38,607 nucleotides of DNA from an uncultured Gammaproteobacteria bacterium (GTDB lineage: Bacteria; Pseudomonadota; Gammaproteobacteria; GCA-002705445; GCA-002716945), in assembly GCA_902605525.1 (NCBI GenBank), contig CACLCV010000007.1:1-38607 (forward strand), written 5' to 3'. The notes beneath the pieces were generated by a model. It made no database searches, was not told where the DNA came from, and saw only the letters and a list, made by a program, of their open reading frames with translations. Made by a program: the position numbers and the translations under genes. Below are positions 34,920 through 38,607 of this stretch, piece after piece. Position 1 is the stretch's first letter. The number at the start of each line of letters is the position of its first letter.

Positions 34920-35269
34920 TCAAGGTTTTGTTTAATGACAGTTGTTCAATATGCTCCAAGGAGATAAATCATTATAAATCGATAGATAATGATATAAATT
35001 GGATAGATATTAATGATTTAGAAATATCTACTAAATTATCTGGAAAGAGCCATAAGGATCTTCTCAGACGATTACATGTTGTTAAAGATAATGAGGTCTA
35101 CTCTGGTGTAGAGGCATTCGTTATTATGTGGAGAAATATTCCTAAGTACAAATGGATTGGTAACTTAGTCGCATTGCCAGGAGTCTATCAAATTAGTGTA
35201 ATATTTTATGAAGTCATAGCACTACTGCTATTTTATAAAAATAGACATCAGTTAAATGAAAAAAAGTAA
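34916..35269 (+). CDS. DUF393 (DCC-family) thiol-disulfide protein
   Basis: 117 residues. The opening [14 protein letters not shown] (4-17) is the DCC-family start with the Cys10-x-x-Cys13 pair; the more common form begins with DGxCxxC, here Asn-Asp-Ser-Cys. The later [13 protein letters not shown] and [16 protein letters not shown] are family hallmarks, and the hydrophobic C-terminus could associate with the membrane. A thioredoxin-like redox role is assumed but not shown for the family. Overlaps the photolyase-related gene by ATGA and the DUF2256 gene by 14 bases, a conserved grouping in many marine bacteria as I recall. Confidence 0.87.
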   Translation: MIKVLFNDSCSICSKEINHYKSIDNDINWIDINDLEISTKLSGKSHKDLLRRLHVVKDNEVYSGVEAFVIMWRNIPKYKWIGNLVALPGVYQISVIFYEVIALLLFYKNRHQLNEKK

Positions 35270-35393
35270 CCTTCCGAAAAAAATATGTCCTATCTGTAAA
35301 TTACCATTCTCGTGGAGGAAAAAGTGGGAGCGAGATTGGCAGAGTGTAAAATATTGCTCAGAGAGGTGTCGTAGAGCTGCAAAAAAGGTGTGA
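35256..35393 (+). CDS. DUF2256 zinc-finger-like small protein
   Basis: 45 residues, too short for a length-filtered gene list. It starts at the ATG at 35256 inside the DUF393 gene. It carries [19 protein letters not shown] (10-28) and YCSERCRR (33-40): two Cys pairs, C-x2-C and C-x3-C, that would hold one zinc ion, plus the WRKKW block typical of DUF2256. Basic and aromatic residues suggest nucleic-acid or protein binding. Function is unknown; the family commonly sits beside cryptochrome/photolyase-like genes, and here it is coupled to a photolyase-related gene and a DCC protein. It ends 34 bases before the convergent SNase gene. Confidence 0.9.
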   Translation: MKKSNLPKKICPICKLPFSWRKKWERDWQSVKYCSERCRRAAKKV

Positions 35394-35427
35394 TAAATAT
35401 CAGCTGACGATACTAGTGGTTTGTAGC

Positions 35428-35901
35428 TTATTTTTTTCGATATTCCCATGGTTCTAGAGGATTTTTTGTACTCCAAAGGCCATTATTATTTGTTTTAGCG
35501 TAATCCTCAAGATTTATAAGATATCGGTTGTTTCTGTATCTCTTATATACCCATGCATTTCCGCTTTTTATAAGTTTTGCATTTACAAATATAGACCCTT
35601 TATCATCATGTATGTAAACTTCTCCGATTATTCTGTTGTACCTATCTTTTCTATATGTATCAATCTGTACCCTTTTATCTAGAACTAAATTTGTTAAATA
35701 ATTTTTACTTCGTACTCCAAATGCCTGCCTTAACTCGGGTGCGTCGATATAACTGAGTCTTATTTTTACATGTTTATTCTCAGTTTTGACCCAAATTGTA
35801 TCCCCGTCAATTACTTTAATGACCTTAGCATCAAATTGACCAGAGAAGGCAGAGCCTGTAATAATTAGACTAAAAAGAATTATAAATTTTCTAAGAAACA
35901 T
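35428..35901 (-). CDS. Secreted thermonuclease-like (SNase) nuclease
   Basis: 157 residues. A signal peptide occupies about 1-20 (FLRK, hydrophobic run, TGSAFSG). The SNase fold follows: VIDGDTIWV (30-38; Asp32, Asp34 and Thr35), IRLSYIDAPE (47-56; Arg48, Asp53 and Glu56) and DRYNRIIGEVY (86-96; Arg90). All the catalytic residues of the family (Arg, Glu, Arg) are present. It probably degrades DNA or RNA outside the cytoplasm, for nutrient phosphate or to break up DNA. The start overlaps metX by 22 bases, so it is at the end of that operon. Confidence 0.9.
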   Translation of the reverse strand: MFLRKFIILFSLIITGSAFSGQFDAKVIKVIDGDTIWVKTENKHVKIRLSYIDAPELRQAFGVRSKNYLTNLVLDKRVQIDTYRKDRYNRIIGEVYIHDDKGSIFVNAKLIKSGNAWVYKRYRNNRYLINLEDYAKTNNNGLWSTKNPLEPWEYRKK

Positions 35902-37034
35902 TTTATTTCTCTTGAGAATGTTTCAATATCAACAAGAAATGAATCATGCCCTTGTAAACAGTCTAAACTTTTATAAGCAACTTTTGTTGTACCACTGGCT
36001 AGATATTCAGCAATTTCTTTTTGTTGGCTTACCGGGAATAAAGTATCAGATTCCACTCCAAGAACAAGTGCATTGCTTAATCCCGTCTGCCCTAGTATTT
36101 CATTTGGCGAAGAGCCATAATCAACTAAATCAAACCAATCAATAGACCTAGATAGATATAAATAAGAATTTGCATCGAAAACATTTTGGAATTTTATTGC
36201 CAGATGTTCTAAGTAAGATTCTATTTCAAATTCAAAACCAGTATTTTCTATACCAAAAGTATTTTGTGTTATTTCTGTTTTAGCAGATTTTTTTCTACCA
36301 AATCGTTGTGCCCATTCATCAGCCGAACGATAAGAGAGCATACCAAGTTTACGTGCAATACGTACACCATTAAGAGGCGGATTATCATATGAATAGTAAC
36401 CATTGTTCCATAATGGATCTTTTCTAATTACTTCCCTTTGTAACGACCGAATTGCTATAGAATATGGCAATGACTGTCTTGCAGTTGAAATAGCAATAAA
36501 GTTTCTAACAAAATTATTATTTTGTATTATTAATGCAAGGCTGTGCATACCACCCATAGATGGGCCTACTAAAGTATGAATAGATTTAATTTCTAGTTTG
36601 TCAAATAATAATTTTGATGCCGTAGCCATATCATCAATCGTCAATTCAGGGAAAGTTAATCTGTATGGCTCTCCTGTTATTTCATTTATTGATGCAGGAC
36701 CTGTAGATCCAAAACAACTTCCTAGGGAATTTATACATACTACATAATATCTATTTGTATCAAATGCTTTACCTTTACCAACCATACCTTCCCACCAGCC
36801 AGTTTCAGGATTAGTAGCGCTTGAAGCAACATGTGAACTGGCACTTAGACCCGTTAAGATAACTATAATATTATCTTTTTCTTTTGATAACTCACCCCAT
36901 GTTTCATAAGCTAGAACAGGTTTTTTTAGATAACCTCCTCTTTTTAGGCGCAACGAATCAGTTAAAGTAATCTTTTGAAATCCCGGGTTAGTTTTTTCAA
37001 ATAAACTAACGACTTTTTTATCAGATTTTGGCAT
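35880..37034 (-). CDS. metX: MetX-family acyltransferase, probable serine/homoserine O-succinyltransferase
   Basis: 384 residues, alpha/beta hydrolase. The nucleophile Ser159 is in GPSMGGM (157-163), with Asp330 in ESDTLFP and His363 in QGHDSF. It would activate homoserine (methionine) or serine (cysteine) by acylation. From memory, the blocks TGLSASSHVASS, GWWEGMVGKGKAFDTNRYYV (79-98), NSLGSCFGSTGPASIN and ATARQSLPYSIAIRSLQRE are closer to the Xanthomonas-type serine O-succinyltransferase clade than to homoserine acetyltransferases, where GGC-GTTGP-type blocks are usual. The acyl and amino-acid specificities remain unproven. It lies 18 bases after holB and overlaps the SNase gene. Confidence 0.88.
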   Translation of the reverse strand: MPKSDKKVVSLFEKTNPGFQKITLTDSLRLKRGGYLKKPVLAYETWGELSKEKDNIIVILTGLSASSHVASSATNPETGWWEGMVGKGKAFDTNRYYVVCINSLGSCFGSTGPASINEITGEPYRLTFPELTIDDMATASKLLFDKLEIKSIHTLVGPSMGGMHSLALIIQNNNFVRNFIAISTARQSLPYSIAIRSLQREVIRKDPLWNNGYYSYDNPPLNGVRIARKLGMLSYRSADEWAQRFGRKKSAKTEITQNTFGIENTGFEFEIESYLEHLAIKFQNVFDANSYLYLSRSIDWFDLVDYGSSPNEILGQTGLSNALVLGVESDTLFPVSQQKEIAEYLASGTTKVAYKSLDCLQGHDSFLVDIETFSREIKCFLENL

Positions 37035-37052
37035 AACTGGATATTATTATGA

Positions 37053-37952
37053 TTAGCTTGCTAATTCAATTGATAAGTTATTGAGTAGATATTTAGGGTT
37101 TATATTCATCAAAATATTCTTTTTAATATTTGGAATTATTTCATAGATGTTTGAAAGCTTTTTTATGTGCCCTTTAGATTCTATAGTCTTGAGGTCAGTA
37201 GAAATATATTTCTTCAATATATATATAATATACATATTAATTATCTCTATTATTAATTTAATACCTAATTTATTCCAAATTATAGAGACATCAACAGGAT
37301 CATATGATTTATCTAGGAGTCCGTTAATTTGATCGACTGTTTCATTAAGTGATGTAGATATGTCATAAATATTGTCATTATCTTTTAAAAAAGAATGTCT
37401 TAAAAAGAAAAACTCTTCAAAGCTATTAGAGCTATCATCGATATATGAATCAATATTTATATGTAAGCATCTACTTTTAATTGTTTCATGCACATCTTTA
37501 ACAGAGTTACAAATAAGAATGAATGAGCAATTTGAAGAAACTTCTTCAAGTGTTTTCAGTAAAGCTGATGATGCTTCAATATTCATCTTTGAAACGTCAT
37601 TTAAAATAACAATTTTTTTATCTTTATGTGCTGATAACTGCGTGAATGATATGACGTCTCTGATTTGATTGATTGTTATTTCAGTCCCAATTTTATTCGA
37701 GTCTATATTATTAACTAAGCCATAATTATTAAGAACTAAGTCTTTGTTTGAAACCGAATTAACTGTTTTGCCAGTTTTATCTATTATCGGTAGAGATACA
37801 TATTTTACATCTGGATTATTTTCTAATTGATCTTTTGTGATATTCATCTCGCTGCAAATTTTTTGCGTTACTAATAAATATCTATTATTTAGGTCTGTTG
37901 ATGTAACTAAATAGTTACTAGGTTTATTACTCAATATTAATTGATCTATCAT
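37053..37952 (-). CDS. holB: DNA polymerase III, delta-prime subunit
   Basis: 299 residues. The middle matches HolB: ITINQIRDVISFTQLSAH, IVILNDVSKMNIEASSALLK and TLEEVSSNCSFILICNS, then TIKSRC, the family's Ser-Arg-Cys sensor. Part of the clamp loader. The N-terminal 80 residues show neither a P-loop nor the four-Cys zinc module that many bacterial delta-prime subunits carry. Delta-prime in E. coli is not an active ATPase, so the function may be kept. It is ATGA-coupled to tmk, the common gammaproteobacterial order tmk-holB. Confidence 0.9.
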   Translation of the reverse strand: MIDQLILSNKPSNYLVTSTDLNNRYLLVTQKICSEMNITKDQLENNPDVKYVSLPIIDKTGKTVNSVSNKDLVLNNYGLVNNIDSNKIGTEITINQIRDVISFTQLSAHKDKKIVILNDVSKMNIEASSALLKTLEEVSSNCSFILICNSVKDVHETIKSRCLHINIDSYIDDSSNSFEEFFFLRHSFLKDNDNIYDISTSLNETVDQINGLLDKSYDPVDVSIIWNKLGIKLIIEIINMYIIYILKKYISTDLKTIESKGHIKKLSNIYEIIPNIKKNILMNINPKYLLNNLSIELAS

Positions 37953-38569
37953 TTTTTATCGAATATCTTATCTAGTGATTTAATTAAATTGTCTTTAGTT
38001 ATATCTTTATCAGCAGAAGTATCAATCTTTGTTATATTTTTCATACCATTGAAAACTAATTCATATGCGTTTGATAGATCTTCCAGGTAACTAAGTCCTC
38101 TACTTTCAAATTTATCTGTTACTGATCGTTTTGAAATTCTTTTAAAACTTTCTTTAGGAGTTGTGTATAAATAAATTATATGATCAATCATTTTAGAATA
38201 TATTGCATCAAATATTTCATGAACAGCTTTAACAGAAGAATTATTTCCAACTATACCCTGATAAACTAGAGTTGAATAATGATATCTGTCACAAACAACT
38301 GTTTTGCCAGCATCCAAGGCAGGTAATATAATCTTCTTATAGTTTTCATACCTTGAGGCATAAAAAAGCAATGAATCCGTAAGTTCTTCAGTATTATTAT
38401 CATCATTCAAAATTATGTCTCGAATTGATTCTCCAAAGCTTGTGCCGCCTGGTTCGCGAGTAAGAATATAATCTATCTTGTTATCAATCAGATAACGCTC
38501 AATTATCTTTATCTGAGATGACTTGCCTACTCCTTCACTACCCTCTACTACTATAAATTTATTACTCAT
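37949..38569 (-). CDS. tmk: Thymidylate kinase
   Basis: 206 residues. The P-loop EGSEGVGKSSQ (9-19) starts the protein, and TREPGGTSFGESIRDIIL is the family signature. The DRYHYSTLVYQG segment is the DRY/DR motif that contacts the TMP phosphate. It phosphorylates dTMP to dTDP. The glutamate in the P-loop region and the LID segment ISKRSVTDKFESR place it in the bacterial family. It ends in an ATGA overlap with holB. Its start overlaps a partial upstream reading frame by 8 bases. Confidence 0.95.
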   Translation of the reverse strand: MSNKFIVVEGSEGVGKSSQIKIIERYLIDNKIDYILTREPGGTSFGESIRDIILNDDNNTEELTDSLLFYASRYENYKKIILPALDAGKTVVCDRYHYSTLVYQGIVGNNSSVKAVHEIFDAIYSKMIDHIIYLYTTPKESFKRISKRSVTDKFESRGLSYLEDLSNAYELVFNGMKNITKIDTSADKDITKDNLIKSLDKIFDKK

Positions 38570-38606
38570 ATATATATTTATGTAATAAATCCTCTAAATA
38601 TTCAAT
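38562..38606 (-). CDS. C-terminal tail of an unidentified upstream gene (partial)
   Basis: On the minus strand an open frame runs from the window edge to TAA at 38564-38562, giving IEYLEDLLHKYIYE. Its stop overlaps the tmk ATG by eight bases, the same kind of tight coupling seen for other genes here. In gammaproteobacteria the gene before tmk is often mltG, but fourteen residues are too few to tell. Confidence 0.35.
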   Translation of the reverse strand: MEYLEDLLHKYIYE

Positions 38607-38607
38607 A

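Noticed and set aside
35252-35476. Minus-strand 74-residue reading frame
   Set aside because: Antisense to the end of DUF393, all of DUF2256 and the tail of the SNase gene; both real proteins have strong family motifs, and this frame has none.
1-38607. tRNA, rRNA, CRISPR arrays, insertion sequences, integrases and phage genes
   Set aside because: None seen: no clover-leaf stretch, no regularly spaced repeats and no transposase or integrase motifs in any frame, despite the accessory nature of the island.

Overview
The window is a strongly AT-rich, very gene-dense bacterial segment with almost no intergenic space. The right-hand housekeeping genes (tmk-holB order, a Xanthomonas-type MetX, MetX-SNase pair) together with the photolyase/DUF393/DUF2256 group suggest a streamlined gammaproteobacterium, plausibly a marine oligotroph of the SAR86 kind. 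The taxon is a guess from gene content, not a measured assignment. No RNA genes, insertion sequences, CRISPR arrays or attachment sites are seen, and no gap without a gene reaches 300 bases.

Bases 1-29437 are a surface-polysaccharide (O-antigen/LPS) island arranged in six transcription units of alternating direction. Unit 1 (+, 1-12880) carries the tail of an unidentified gene, gmhA, manC, an ABC exporter pair (wzm, wzt with a C-terminal glycan-recognition domain), a family 2 glycosyltransferase, a small MORN-repeat lipoprotein, a 962-residue membrane glycosyltransferase with gtrB/gtrA-like partners, a Gfo/Idh oxidoreductase, and hddA and hddC for GDP-heptose. Unit 2 (-, 20361-12869) has seven overlapping genes: a membrane protein, two paralogous epimerases, a polyprenyl-phosphate-type glycosyltransferase, a methyltransferase, an SDR and a second Gfo/Idh enzyme. 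Unit 3 (+, 20404-22449) has a second, divergent phosphoheptose-isomerase-like SIS protein and a GMC-like flavoprotein. Unit 4 (-, 23072-22446) is a lone short SDR-like protein. Unit 5 (+, 23110-28364) has gmhB, an O-antigen ligase, a transaldolase, gmd, fcl and a glycosyltransferase. Unit 6 (-, 29437-28349) is a family 4 glycosyltransferase.

Taken together the island can plausibly make GDP-D-glycero-alpha-D-manno-heptose (transaldolase for sedoheptulose 7-phosphate, GmhA, HddA, GmhB, HddC) and GDP-fucose or a related 6-deoxy sugar (ManC, Gmd, Fcl). It would assemble a glycan in the cytoplasm, export it through Wzm/Wzt, decorate it in the periplasm through the GtrA/GtrB/GT-C trio, and attach it to lipid A core by a WaaL-type ligase. 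No Wzx or Wzy is seen, which fits an ABC-transporter-dependent O-antigen.

From 29511 to 35393 (+) there is metabolism and stress defence: formate-tetrahydrofolate ligase (fhs), a tungstate transporter (tupB-tupC-tupA), and a coupled trio of a photolyase-related protein that appears to have lost its iron-sulfur cysteines, a DCC-family (DUF393) redox protein, and a 45-residue zinc-finger DUF2256 protein. From 38607 back to 35428 (-) there is a compact operon: the tail of an unknown gene, tmk, holB, a MetX acyltransferase most like serine/homoserine O-succinyltransferases, and a secreted SNase-type nuclease.

Gene starts mostly lack Shine-Dalgarno sequences, several promoters predict near-leaderless transcripts, and three pairs of convergent genes overlap at their 3' ends.
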